Shown piece by piece: positions 1 to 8,066 of a DNA stretch of 56,021 nucleotides; positions within the stretch are counted from its first letter, which is position 1, and the number at the start of each line of letters is the position of its first letter. Position numbers and translations under genes: made by a program. The notes under the pieces were generated by a model. The model saw only the letters and a program-made list of their open reading frames with translations. It searched no databases and was not told the DNA's origin. Source of the DNA: Selenihalanaerobacter shriftii (GTDB taxonomy: Bacteria; Bacillota; Halanaerobiia; Halobacteroidales; Acetohalobiaceae). The stretch spans positions 1 to 56,021 of the forward strand of contig NZ_FUWM01000021.1 in NCBI RefSeq assembly GCF_900167185.1, in the 5' to 3' direction.

Positions 1-240
1 ATATACCCCTTGGGCTATTTCTGGCACATAAACTTCTCTATCAGACCAATCTGCGTTTTTAAAAGTAGTTAAACCCTTTTTTATTTCTCGGCTTATTGTT
101 GTCCTATGACAGTTCATTTCTCGGGCTATTTCACTATAATTTTTATTTTGCTTATTATATAAATGAGCAATAATCTTACGAGCTCCTAGTTTTAAATGTT
201 TCCCTTTTTCTCTTTCTATGATATAATTACTTTGACGCAT
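1..240 (-). CDS. IS30-family transposase, N-terminal 80 residues (runs off the window)
   Basis: This reading frame starts with ATG at 238-240 behind a clear AAGGAGG site near 247-254 and runs off the left edge, so only about 80 residues are visible. The visible part carries a helix-turn-helix of the IS30 type: a basic start (MRQSNYIIEREKGKHL), then an SEIARELNCHRTTISREI-like recognition helix. IS30 transposases use this domain to bind the terminal inverted repeats; the DDE catalytic core would lie outside the window. It sits just beyond the 3' end of thrS, so one end of an insertion sequence should lie between 241 and about 358. No terminal repeat can be fixed without the other end. The family call is good; whether the element is intact is unknown. 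Confidence 0.8.
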   Translation of the reverse strand, partial: MRQSNYIIEREKGKHLKLGARKIIAHLYNKQNKNYSEIAREMNCHRTTISREIKKGLTTFKNADWSDREVYVPEIAQGVY

Positions 241-358
241 ATTTGTGCCTCCTTAATGTTTAAGTGTGGTTACTTAACATTTTATCAGAGGAACAAGTAT
301 GTGTCATTTTTTTATTAGCCCGTGCATTTAATTATACAATGCACCATTTTTTTACTAG

Positions 359-2272
359 CTAAGATTTATTTTCTATTTCTTTTAAGATCTTCTCTTTAAA
401 GTCATTAACTTTATCTTCTCCTAAATCACCTTCACGCCGTTCACGAACTGAAACTGTCTTTGCTTCCACTTCATTATCCCCTACTATTAACATATACGGA
501 ATCTGTTGAACTTGTGCTTGTCTAATCTTATATCCTACTTTTTCTTGTCTCGCATCCACCTCTACTCTGATTCCTGCTTCAGCTAGCTCTTCTTTTACTT
601 CATAAGCATAATCTAAATGGTCATCTGTAATTGGAATAATTTCAGTTTGGATTGGAGCTAACCAATTAGGGAATGCACCTCCAAAATGTTCAATTAGAAT
701 TCCAATGAATCTTTCTAAGCTTCCAAATACTACTCGATGAATCATAACAGGTCTATGTTCCTCTCCATCTTCACCAACATATGTTAAATCAAAACGTTCT
801 GGCATTTGGAAATCTAACTGAATAGTTCCACACTGCCAAGTACGACCTAAACAATCTTCAAGATGAAAATCTATCTTCGGTCCATAAAATGCACCGTCTC
901 CTTCATTAATTGTATAATCTAAATCATTAGCTACAATAGCATCTTTTAAAGCATCAGTTGCCTCTTCCCATAATTCATCAGAACCCATAGCCTTTTCTGG
1001 TTTAGTACTTAACTCTACATGATACTTAAACCCAAAGACATTATAGAAGTAATCGATTAAATCAATAACTTCTGTTAATTCATCTTTAATTTGCGATGGT
1101 AACATAAATATATGGGCATCGTCTTGAGTAAAAGACCTTACTCTCATTAATCCATGTAAAGTACCAGATCTTTCATGACGATGTACTAATCCTAATTCAC
1201 CCATTCTAATTGGAAAGTCACGATAACTATGCATCTGATTCTTATATACTAATACAGACCCTGGGCAATTCATTGGCTTTACTGCATAATCATCTTCATC
1301 TATTTCAGTAAAGTACATATTCTCTTGATAATGATCCCAATGTCCTGACTGTTTCCATAACTGTTGGTTTAAGATAATAGGAGTCTTAATCTGTTGGTAG
1401 CCTCTTTTGCTATGTTCTTCTTTCCAGAAATTTTCTAATTGATTCCAAATAACCATTCCTTTTGGATGGAAGAATGGAAACCCTGGACCTTCTTCTTGTA
1501 AACTAAATAAATCTAGTTCTTTTCCTAGTTTACGATGGTCACGCTTTTTAGCCTCTTCTAACCTATGCAAGTGCTCTTCTAATTCTGACTTCTTAGGAAA
1601 AGCAGTACCATATATTCTTTGTAACATCTTATTATTCTCATCTCCACGCCAATAAGCACCGGCTACATTTAATAATTTAAATGCTTTAACTTTACCAGTA
1701 GAAGGCAAGTGCGGTCCGCGACAAAGATCTACAAAATCACCTTGCCGATAAAATGTCATCTTATCATCTTTAAATTCTTCTAACATTTCTACTTTATAAT
1801 CTTCTTCCATCTCTTTCATCTTTTCAATCGCTTCTTCTTTACTTAATTCAATTCTTTTAAATTCTAAATCATCTTTGATAATCTTATTCATCTCTTCTTC
1901 TATCTTCTCTATGTCATTGTCAGAAAGATTTTCATCTAAATCAAAATCATAATAAAAACCATCATCAATAGCCGGCCCTATAGCCAATTCTACATCATCT
2001 TTACCAAACACACGCTTTACAGCTTGTGCCATAATATGAGCAATACTATGTCGATAAATTTCTAGCCCTTCCTCAGAATCAATCGTAATTATCTCTAAGT
2101 CTACATCATCTTTAATTGGATAGTCTAAATCAACCTTATCTCCATTAATTACTCCTGCAACTGAAGCTTTGCCTAGTCTAGGACCAATATCAAACGCAAC
2201 TTCTTTAACAGTAGTTCCTGCTGGGAAATTCAAAACTGAACCATCAGGTAAAGTTACATTTACTTCACTCAT
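359..2272 (-). CDS. thrS: Threonyl-tRNA synthetase
   Basis: Charges tRNA-Thr with threonine in the cytoplasm. At 637 residues it has normal family length and the usual order: TGS domain (about 1-62), second-additional editing domain (about 63-240, with HSIAHIMAQAV near its start), class II catalytic core (about 270-535, with KPMNCPG, HRHERSG and the C-terminal motif-3 region VFGSLERFIGILIEHFGG) and a C-terminal anticodon-binding domain. The ATG at 2270-2272 follows AGGAGAG. A T-box leader with an ACC specifier precedes it, so expression should rise when uncharged tRNA-Thr accumulates. ytxC lies upstream, an arrangement seen in other spore-formers. The gene ends with TAG at 359-361, directly beside an insertion-sequence end, and no hairpin terminator is visible after it. 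Confidence 0.97.
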   Translation of the reverse strand: MSEVNVTLPDGSVLNFPAGTTVKEVAFDIGPRLGKASVAGVINGDKVDLDYPIKDDVDLEIITIDSEEGLEIYRHSIAHIMAQAVKRVFGKDDVELAIGPAIDDGFYYDFDLDENLSDNDIEKIEEEMNKIIKDDLEFKRIELSKEEAIEKMKEMEEDYKVEMLEEFKDDKMTFYRQGDFVDLCRGPHLPSTGKVKAFKLLNVAGAYWRGDENNKMLQRIYGTAFPKKSELEEHLHRLEEAKKRDHRKLGKELDLFSLQEEGPGFPFFHPKGMVIWNQLENFWKEEHSKRGYQQIKTPIILNQQLWKQSGHWDHYQENMYFTEIDEDDYAVKPMNCPGSVLVYKNQMHSYRDFPIRMGELGLVHRHERSGTLHGLMRVRSFTQDDAHIFMLPSQIKDELTEVIDLIDYFYNVFGFKYHVELSTKPEKAMGSDELWEEATDALKDAIVANDLDYTINEGDGAFYGPKIDFHLEDCLGRTWQCGTIQLDFQMPERFDLTYVGEDGEEHRPVMIHRVVFGSLERFIGILIEHFGGAFPNWLAPIQTEIIPITDDHLDYAYEVKEELAEAGIRVEVDARQEKVGYKIRQAQVQQIPYMLIVGDNEVEAKTVSVRERREGDLGEDKVNDFKEKILKEIENKS

Positions 2273-2299
2273 TTCATCATCTCTCCTTTAGAAATTTAT

Positions 2300-2601
2300 T
2301 TTATAAAATAAAAAAACCTTTCATCTCTAATTTAGAGACGAAAGGTATTATTCGCGATTCCACTCTAGTTTATCTAATTTATTAATAAATTGCTTAAAAA
2401 TTTTACTAATTAGATAATCTCCTTTTAAATAACGAAATTATATTTTCCGGGTTACCATACTCGCATAACTTTCTGGAACCAACTCAGAGGTGGTTTTCAG
2501 TTAAATTATTTTAGAAAGCTTCCAACCGATGGCTTTCATTCTCTATAAAAATAATTCTTAACCTACTCGTCCTCTTCATAGTCTTTAATAATATTTCATT
2601 T
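2300..2601 (-). ncRNA. T-box leader (threonine) of thrS
   Basis: The minus-strand leader has the parts of a tRNA-sensing T-box. A stem I can be drawn (GAGG...CCTC and AGTAGGTTAA...TTAACT) whose internal loop has AGTA on the 5' side and GAA on the 3' side, followed by ACC at 2492-2494 and a conserved A: a threonine specifier. The T-box sequence AGAGTGGAATCGCG is at 2353-2366. A terminator hairpin with arms ACCTTTCGTCTCTAA / TTAGAGATGAAAGGT and a U-run lies at 2304-2345. Binding of uncharged tRNA-Thr should favour the antiterminator. Confidence 0.92.
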
Positions 2602-2607
2602 AAAATC

Positions 2608-2636
2608 ATTATAACTTTTAATTCAATATCTGTCAA
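2608..2636 (-). promoter_or_regulatory. Sigma-A promoter of the thrS T-box leader
   Basis: On the minus strand TTGACA (2631-2636) and TATAAT (2608-2613) are both perfect and 17 bases apart, placing the transcript start near 2601, just before T-box stem I. Confidence 0.9.
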
Positions 2637-2653
2637 GTTTTATTTACTTAATT

Positions 2654-3580
2654 TTACCTTTCACTCTCTAAAACTTTATTAACAGAAGCCTTATTACAAT
2701 ACTCACAGCCTTGACATGTCACTACTTTATCATTAAACACATTTTTTACTGTTTCTACTACATCACTATCTTCTTTTAAATGTAACTTAATCTTCTTTGG
2801 AGCTACTGTAATTAAAGCACTAATCAATAAATCTTCATAATGAAGTTCATCATCTACCATTTCTAACACAAAGCCTTGTAAATATTCATTTTGAATTATC
2901 TCATGAGAATCATCTAATAGCTTATAACCTGACTTTGAATCTTTAACTACATGGACTAGTTTTACCTGTGGTTCTTGAATGTCTACAAAATATCGTAATA
3001 AGTTTATAAATTCTTCATATTCTTTTTCCATCATAAAGTCATCTTTAGCACACTCTACAGCAACTACTAACTCTTTAAAGTAGTCTTTTAATCTAAACCT
3101 AATAAAACCTTCTAGAATAATTTTATCATTTATATCTAAATAATGACTTAATTCTAACTTAATTCTATTCTTCTTATTCATTTGAGAAAGAAATGTTTCA
3201 TCTTCTTTCTCTTTCAATAGATTCAATTTATCTAAAGCCAATTTATAGATGAACTTTTGTTCATCTTGAGCATAATCTTGACACTGATTATTAATAATTT
3301 GGTCAATCAATATTACTTCTAAATCATTAACAATTATATCAGCAAGCGCACTTATAATATAATCTTTAAATAATTCTTCAAAATTTAGCCGAGAAATATC
3401 TTCATTTGACATGAACTCATCTATATTATTTATATTACACTTAAAGAAGGTTAAATCCCCCTGTTCTCTTTCATCAATATTAACATTAATACCCTCTTCA
3501 ACTAAGAATCTTTTTTCAAAGCTCAATCTATCTCTAATTTGGTCAGCACAAAATGCAGTCACAATAGAAATATTGCGCAT
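2654..3580 (-). CDS. ytxC: Sporulation protein YtxC family
   Basis: A 308-residue protein of the YtxC family, proteins annotated as putative sporulation factors with no known biochemical activity. It is mostly charged helix, without signal peptide or membrane segment. It carries the family's central IKLELSHYLDINDKIILEGFIRFRL-type region (residues about 140-170) and a C-terminal cysteine cluster CQGCEYC near residue 293 that could bind metal; that is inference. It starts with ATG behind AAGGGGTGA. In many spore-forming Clostridia and Bacilli ytxC precedes thrS, as here, but thrS has its own promoter between the two genes. Family assignment is fairly secure, function is not. Confidence 0.85.
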   Translation of the reverse strand: MRNISIVTAFCADQIRDRLSFEKRFLVEEGINVNIDEREQGDLTFFKCNINNIDEFMSNEDISRLNFEELFKDYIISALADIIVNDLEVILIDQIINNQCQDYAQDEQKFIYKLALDKLNLLKEKEDETFLSQMNKKNRIKLELSHYLDINDKIILEGFIRFRLKDYFKELVVAVECAKDDFMMEKEYEEFINLLRYFVDIQEPQVKLVHVVKDSKSGYKLLDDSHEIIQNEYLQGFVLEMVDDELHYEDLLISALITVAPKKIKLHLKEDSDVVETVKNVFNDKVVTCQGCEYCNKASVNKVLESER

Positions 3581-3683
3581 CTAACTTTCACCCCTTTCTC
3601 ATGTATCACTATTATATGTCTCGAGCTAAAGTAGTATACAGTGATTAAAATGAAAGCGATGAAAATATATCTGCCATTTAAAA

Positions 3684-4514
3684 TTATTGCTTAAAACCTT
3701 TAATATTGTCTAACATAACCCTAGCTTTAACATCGACTAATTTATCTTTTTTTTGTTGTATTACTTCCTCTAAATCTAAAATAGAATTTTTTAATTTACT
3801 AAATTTATCTTGAGATATTTTCTTTTTTTTAATTTTACTCTTTAAACGAGGAAGTACTTCTTTACTTTTATTTATATCCTCTTTTTTCTTATTCCATTTA
3901 TCTTTCAAAAATAATATCTCTTGACCATAAAACTGTAGTTCTCGTAATTCAACAGGTTTTTTAGTTTTATATAATTTAAAGAATGGTACTAAGTCTAAAT
4001 TTAATTTATTAGAATTTACTAGTGATTTTTGTGTATTATTGTCTTTAACTGCCTCAATAGATTTATTAAGATTATCTTTAAATTGCCTAATTACTAATTG
4101 ATCTGCATTATCTTTTTGAGCAGTAACTTCATAATTATTCCATTGTTTATTTACTTGTCGTACAAGTTCCTCAGCTTTAGACCATTCTTTCTTAAAGTCT
4201 TTATTAGTAATAGATTTAAATTTTTCACCTAACTTTTGATCTTCTGAATTAGCTTCTTCTTTTTTTGAACCTTCTTTCGAATCTGTTTTTAATTCTTTTT
4301 TCTTTTCTTTCATCTGTCTAATTACTCTTAATTGATCAATTAATTCTTTTAATTTATCATCAACTGCAATTAAACTGTTCGGTACGGACTTCTCTTGATT
4401 TTTATTAGATTGAGATTGATTTTTAGATTTTTGTTGACTACAACCTATTAAAGCAAATACTAGACTAAAGGCTAGCATTAATATAACTAATAACTTCCAA
4501 TTAAATTTTAACAT
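3684..4514 (-). CDS. Lysine-rich coiled-coil lipoprotein, unrecognised
   Basis: I do not recognise a family. The 276-residue product begins with a lipoprotein signal: basic start, hydrophobic stretch at residues 8-22, and a lipobox ending ALIGC with the lipidated cysteine at 25. The rest is almost entirely Lys/Glu/Gln-rich amphipathic helix with leucines spaced as in coiled coils, and a low-complexity stretch rich in K, E and S around residues 70-95. It should be an outer-face membrane-anchored helical protein. The ATG follows a weak purine stretch. The gene stands alone, upstream of a run of inverted repeats. No partner or role can be read from context. Confidence 0.6.
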   Translation of the reverse strand: MLKFNWKLLVILMLAFSLVFALIGCSQQKSKNQSQSNKNQEKSVPNSLIAVDDKLKELIDQLRVIRQMKEKKKELKTDSKEGSKKEEANSEDQKLGEKFKSITNKDFKKEWSKAEELVRQVNKQWNNYEVTAQKDNADQLVIRQFKDNLNKSIEAVKDNNTQKSLVNSNKLNLDLVPFFKLYKTKKPVELRELQFYGQEILFLKDKWNKKKEDINKSKEVLPRLKSKIKKKKISQDKFSKLKNSILDLEEVIQQKKDKLVDVKARVMLDNIKGFKQ

Positions 4515-4610
4515 CTATTTTATCACCTCAATAATTCTTACATTTCCTTTTTTGTATTATATCACTTTTGAAAAATGATATACTTAAATTTATCGATATA
4601 ATATTAGATT

Positions 4611-4657
4611 AAAAAAATTCAAATCAAAAAAATATTTTTTTTGATTTGAATTTTTTT
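4611..4657. repeat. Long AT-rich perfect inverted repeat
   Basis: Arms AAAAAAATTCAAATC and GATTTGAATTTTTTT flank an A/T core and make a nearly perfect hairpin with A- and T-runs on both sides, so it could terminate transcription in either direction. It is 97 bases upstream of the lipoprotein start and far downstream of the tRNA genes. Confidence 0.75.
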
Positions 4658-4697
4658 GAGGAAGACCAAAACATAAGTATGCTCTAATCTTCCTCAA
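4657..4697. repeat. 10-bp perfect inverted repeat
   Basis: TTGAGGAAGA at 4657-4666 is matched by TCTTCCTCAA at 4688-4697 with a 21-base loop. It abuts the preceding hairpin. No gene is associated. Confidence 0.6.
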
Positions 4698-4729
4698 AAG
4701 GCTAAATTATAAATATATATAATTATGGA

Positions 4730-4798
4730 GGAAACAATACAAGAGGTGATAAAAAGGGGACGTTTCAGGGGTTTTTATTATTAAATGGTATTGTTTCC
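4730..4798. repeat. 11-bp inverted repeat enclosing a GGGGACGTTTC core
   Basis: GGAAACAATAC (4730-4740) pairs with GTATTGTTTCC (4788-4798). The 47-base interior contains GGTGATAAAAAGGGGACGTT, reminiscent of the GGGGACG-containing palindromes associated with REP/IS200-like elements in Clostridia; that link is from memory and not tested. It has no open frame of its own. Confidence 0.5.
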
Positions 4799-4940
4799 CC
4801 CTTTTTCATATGTAACTTAATTAAATCTTAACAGATATTTAATTGGTAATCTGTGTAACTAATCACACTTTTCTGAATTTATTATCATTCTACTTTACTG
4901 TATTTTCTAATTTCATTTGAAAATTATTAGTTATATAAAT

Positions 4941-4964
4941 AAAAAAAGAGCCTTCAAAGGCTCT
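4941..4964 (-). terminator. Terminator of the tRNA operon
   Basis: On the minus strand AGAGCCTTTGAAGGCTCT forms a compact hairpin followed by seven T residues, 28 bases after tRNA-Val. Confidence 0.9.
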
Positions 4965-4991
4965 AGCATTTTAGATGATATAATTTTTAAA

Positions 4992-5066
4992 TGGTGCGGA
5001 CAGATGGGATCGAACCATCGGCCTCTACGATGTCAACGTAGCGCTCTCCCCCTGAGCTATGTCCGC
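4992..5066 (-). tRNA. tRNA-Val(GAC)
   Basis: A 75-nt cloverleaf with encoded CCA. The acceptor arms GCGGACA / TGTCCGC pair, the anticodon stem CTACG / CGTAG encloses loop TTGACAT giving anticodon GAC, and the T loop is TTCGATC. It is last in a three-tRNA operon. Confidence 0.97.
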
Positions 5067-5092
5067 ATATAAAAAAGTACTTATATACAAAA

Positions 5093-5182
5093 TGGTGCCG
5101 GGGGTGGGACTCGAACCCACACGGGCACTAAAGGCCCATCGGATTTTAAGTCCGATGCGTCTGCCAATTCCGCCACCCCGGC
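5093..5182 (-). tRNA. tRNA-Leu(TAA)
   Basis: A 90-nt class II tRNA with a long variable arm, acceptor GCCGGGG / CCCCGGC, encoded CCA, and anticodon loop CTTAAAA giving TAA. It is the middle gene of the operon. Confidence 0.97.
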
Positions 5183-5215
5183 AAGATATTTGAAAATATT
5201 TTTAAAGATATTTTT

Positions 5216-5290
5216 TGGAGGTGGCACCCGGACTCGAACCGGGGATAAAGGATTTGCAGTCCTCTGCCTTACCAACTTGGCTATGCCACC
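5216..5290 (-). tRNA. tRNA-Cys(GCA)
   Basis: A 75-nt cloverleaf with acceptor GGTGGCA / TGCCACC, discriminator T (typical of tRNA-Cys), encoded CCA and anticodon loop CTGCAAA giving GCA. It is first in the operon. Confidence 0.97.
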
Positions 5291-5341
5291 ATGCTTGCTG
5301 TGCTTTAATGATTTAATTCTTTTTCTCTCTCGACACAAATA

Positions 5342-5370
5342 AGTATATATAATAAGTAGCAAATAGTCAA
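5342..5370 (-). promoter_or_regulatory. Promoter of the tRNA-Cys/Leu/Val operon
   Basis: Minus-strand TTGACT (5365-5370), a 17-base spacer and TATACT (5342-5347), about 50 bases upstream of tRNA-Cys. Confidence 0.8.
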
Positions 5371-5460
5371 AAGCACAGCAAGCTGATTAAAGTTGATTAG
5401 CTGAATCTTACTCTTTAATCCTAACCTTATTTCTTTTTTTCTCTCATATATGTTTTTTAA

Positions 5461-7173
5461 TTATTCTAATTTATCATCTAAATATTCTATAATTTCTGCA
5501 GCTGTTTCTAACTGCAAAACATCATCTGCTATTTCTTCAGTTTGAGTCAAAGTCAATGATCTAATAATCTCTTTTACTTCTGGAATAGATATAGCACTCA
5601 TACTGAATTCATCTAGTCCAAAACCTAATAAAACAGGTGCTAATCTTGCATCACCAGCCATCTCTCCACACATTCCTACCCACTTATTCTCTTTATGTGC
5701 TGCATCTATAATCCGTTTTATTAAGCGTAGAATTGCCGGGTGGAATGGTTTATATAACTTAGAAATATTTTCATTCATTCTATCAACCGCTGTAGTATAT
5801 TGAATTAAATCATTAGTCCCTATACTAAAGAAATCAGCCTCTTTAGCTAAAATATCAGCAGTCATAGCTGCTGCTGGTACTTCCATCATCATACCCACTT
5901 CAAGTTCTTCATCAAATTCTACTTCCTCTTCTTTTAAATCAGTTTTCACTTCTTCTAGAACTGCATTAGCAGCTCTTAGTTCCTCTATTGAAGAGATCAT
6001 TGGGTACATAATTTTAATATTACCATATGCTGACGCTCTTAAAATAGCTCTTAATTGAGTTTTAAAGATATCAGGTCTATCTAAACAGATTCTAATAGCT
6101 CTATATCCTAAAAATGGATTCATTTCCTCTGGTAAGTCTAAATATGATAATTCTTTATCCCCACCAATATCCAAAGTCCGAATAATTACCGGTCTATTTT
6201 CTAATTTTTTAGATATTTCTTTATAGGCATTAAATTGCTCTTCTTCAGTTGGCAAGGACTTTCTATCCATATATAAGAACTCTGTTCGATATAAACCAAT
6301 ACCTTCACCACCATTCCTTAATACACCAGGAACATCTTTAGGAGTTCCAATATTGGCTGCCACTTCTACTCGATGACCGTCTTTAGTTTCAGCAGGTAGA
6401 TTTTTTAGCTCAGCTAATTCTTCTTTTCTTTTTGCATATTCTTCTTTCTTCGCCTCATATTTAGCCAATTCTTTTGAAGTAGGATTAATAATTAACTTTC
6501 CATTTAACGCATCAACAATGACTTTATCACCTTTTTTAGTCTTTGCTAAAATATCACCTAAACCTACTACAGATGGTATTTCTAAAGATCTGGCCATAAT
6601 GGCAGTATGAGAAGTCCTTCCGCCTGCTTCAGTTGCAAAACCTAAAACTTTTCCTTTATCTATTTGTGCCGTATCGGAAGGCGTTAAATCTCTAGCCATT
6701 AAAATAACAGGTTCATCTATTTCAGCCAATGATTTAATCTCTATTCCTAATAAGTTTTTTAAAATTCTGGTTCCTACATCTTGAATATCTGCTGCTCTTT
6801 CCTGCATATATTCATCTTCTAAATTAGAAAAAGTAGTAACAAACATTTGAACAACTGCTTCTAAACTAGCTTCCGCACTCTGTAATTCTTCTTCAATCTT
6901 ATTTTCAACTCTATTAATCAACTCAGGATCCTCTAAAACTAGAAGATGAGCTTGAAATATTTCTGCTTTATCTGCACCTAATTCCCGCTCTGCCCTATCT
7001 TTAATAGCTTGCAATTGCTCTTTAGTCTCTTTTATAGTTTGATGAAATCTATCTTTTTCATTCTCTACTTCTTCTTTATTAATTTCTATTTTATCATATG
7101 TTAAATCAACCTCTTGAAGTTTTAACACTTTACCGATTGCAATTCCTGGGGAAGCTGCAATTCCAGCAAACAT
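5461..7173 (-). CDS. ptsI: PTS enzyme I (phosphoenolpyruvate-protein phosphotransferase)
   Basis: Starts the PTS phosphate relay: takes phosphate from PEP onto its own histidine and passes it to HPr. The 570 residues match the family length. The N-terminal phosphohistidine region reads GGRTSHTAIMARSLEIPSVV with the active-site His at 189. The C-terminal PEP-binding barrel shows LYRTEFLYMDR, DIGGDKELSYL, FFSIGTNDLIQYT and the catalytic-Cys loop GMCGEMAGD. It starts at ATG behind AAAGGAGG, 14 bases after ptsH, and is the last gene of the glcT-ptsG-crr-ptsH-ptsI operon. No strong terminator is visible after it; the tRNA-Cys promoter follows within 100 bases. Confidence 0.98.
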   Translation of the reverse strand: MFAGIAASPGIAIGKVLKLQEVDLTYDKIEINKEEVENEKDRFHQTIKETKEQLQAIKDRAERELGADKAEIFQAHLLVLEDPELINRVENKIEEELQSAEASLEAVVQMFVTTFSNLEDEYMQERAADIQDVGTRILKNLLGIEIKSLAEIDEPVILMARDLTPSDTAQIDKGKVLGFATEAGGRTSHTAIMARSLEIPSVVGLGDILAKTKKGDKVIVDALNGKLIINPTSKELAKYEAKKEEYAKRKEELAELKNLPAETKDGHRVEVAANIGTPKDVPGVLRNGGEGIGLYRTEFLYMDRKSLPTEEEQFNAYKEISKKLENRPVIIRTLDIGGDKELSYLDLPEEMNPFLGYRAIRICLDRPDIFKTQLRAILRASAYGNIKIMYPMISSIEELRAANAVLEEVKTDLKEEEVEFDEELEVGMMMEVPAAAMTADILAKEADFFSIGTNDLIQYTTAVDRMNENISKLYKPFHPAILRLIKRIIDAAHKENKWVGMCGEMAGDARLAPVLLGFGLDEFSMSAISIPEVKEIIRSLTLTQTEEIADDVLQLETAAEIIEYLDDKLE

Positions 7174-7187
7174 AGTATTCCTCCTTT

Positions 7188-7454
7188 TTATTCTTCATTA
7201 AAGTTATTTTCAATTAGATCTATTATTGCATCTACAGCCTCTTTAGAATCATCGCCATCTGCTTTAATAGTTATTTGAGTATTACTATTAACTCCTAAAC
7301 TCATAACCCCCATAATGCTTTTAGCATTAACCTCTTGGCCGTCCTTTACTAATTTAATATCTGCATTAAATTCATTAGCAGTCTGTACTAATAATGATGC
7401 TGGTCTAGCATGAATACCTGTTTCATTCTTTACAGTAATTTGTTTTTCTAACAT
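7188..7454 (-). CDS. ptsH: Phosphocarrier protein HPr
   Basis: Carries phosphate from enzyme I to the EIIA proteins. The 88-residue protein has the active-site His at position 15 (ETGIHARPA) and the regulatory Ser at position 46 (KSIMGVMSLG), the site of HPr kinase in Firmicutes. It may therefore also act in CcpA-type catabolite control, although hprK and ccpA are not in this window. ATG follows AAAGGAGG. It lies between crr and ptsI, so general and glucose-specific PTS parts are made together. Confidence 0.98.
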   Translation of the reverse strand: MLEKQITVKNETGIHARPASLLVQTANEFNADIKLVKDGQEVNAKSIMGVMSLGVNSNTQITIKADGDDSKEAVDAIIDLIENNFNEE

Positions 7455-7483
7455 TTATGAAACCTCCTTTAAAATCGGTCATT

Positions 7484-7972
7484 TTAAGTCTCAATTACTT
7501 TGAATAATTCTGTACTTACTTCAACCTCTGAATCTGCAATTAGCTCAATTTCTTGACTATCTTCTAAATTAGTAATTAAAATTGGTGTTACTGTAGATGT
7601 TGCATTTTTCTCTATATAATCTAAATCAAACTCAATCAATTTAGTCCCTTCTTTTATTTGATCACCTTGAGAAACAAATTTGCTAAATCCTTCTCCATCT
7701 AACTCAACTGTATTAATACCGATATGGAGTAATACTTCTAATCCTTCTTTTGTTTCAATTCCAACAGCATGCATGGTTGGAAAAAGCTGTTTGATTTCTC
7801 CTTCAACCGGAGAATATAATATATTATCAGTCGGTTCTATTGCTATTCCATCACCAACTACCCGATTAGCAAAGACTTGATCAGGTACTTCTTCTAAATC
7901 TATTATTCTTCCTGTCAACGGTGATTTGATTATAGGCATTGACTTCTTTTCCTTCTTAAAGATATTAAACAT
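7484..7972 (-). CDS. crr: PTS EIIA, glucose family
   Basis: A soluble single-domain EIIA-Glc protein of 162 residues that passes phosphate from HPr to the EIIB domain. The two family histidines are visible: His68 (TMHAVGI) and His83 (LLHIGINTVEL), the latter corresponding to the phosphorylated residue. It is separate here, whereas many Firmicutes fuse EIIA to EIIBC; the upstream ptsG product indeed lacks an A domain. ATG follows AAGGAGGAG. A long inverted repeat separates it from ptsG. Confidence 0.95.
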   Translation of the reverse strand: MFNIFKKEKKSMPIIKSPLTGRIIDLEEVPDQVFANRVVGDGIAIEPTDNILYSPVEGEIKQLFPTMHAVGIETKEGLEVLLHIGINTVELDGEGFSKFVSQGDQIKEGTKLIEFDLDYIEKNATSTVTPILITNLEDSQEIELIADSEVEVSTELFKVIET

Positions 7973-7991
7973 ACAAGCTCCTCCTTGTGTA

Positions 7992-8066
7992 GTTGTCAGT
8001 AGTCAGTGTCGGTTGTCAGTTTAATTTAATATAAATACTGACAACTCACACTGACACTGATTACTA
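7992..8066. repeat. Large inverted repeat between ptsG and crr
   Basis: AGTAGTCAGTGTC...TTGTCAGT on the left pairs with ACTGACAA...CACTGACACTGATTACT on the right around an AT loop, overlapping the ptsG stop codon. The arms themselves contain repeated GTCAGT units. In the mRNA it would form a long intercistronic hairpin that could affect stability or crr expression. It is not followed by a U-run, so it is not a standard terminator. Confidence 0.75.

Noticed and set aside
4611-4800. CRISPR array
   Set aside because: The repeats are inverted, differ from each other, and show no regular spacer structure; no cas genes are in the window.
5081-5362. Open reading frame of 93 codons covering the tRNA genes
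   Set aside because: It lies across two complete tRNA genes; the tRNA cloverleaves explain the sequence.
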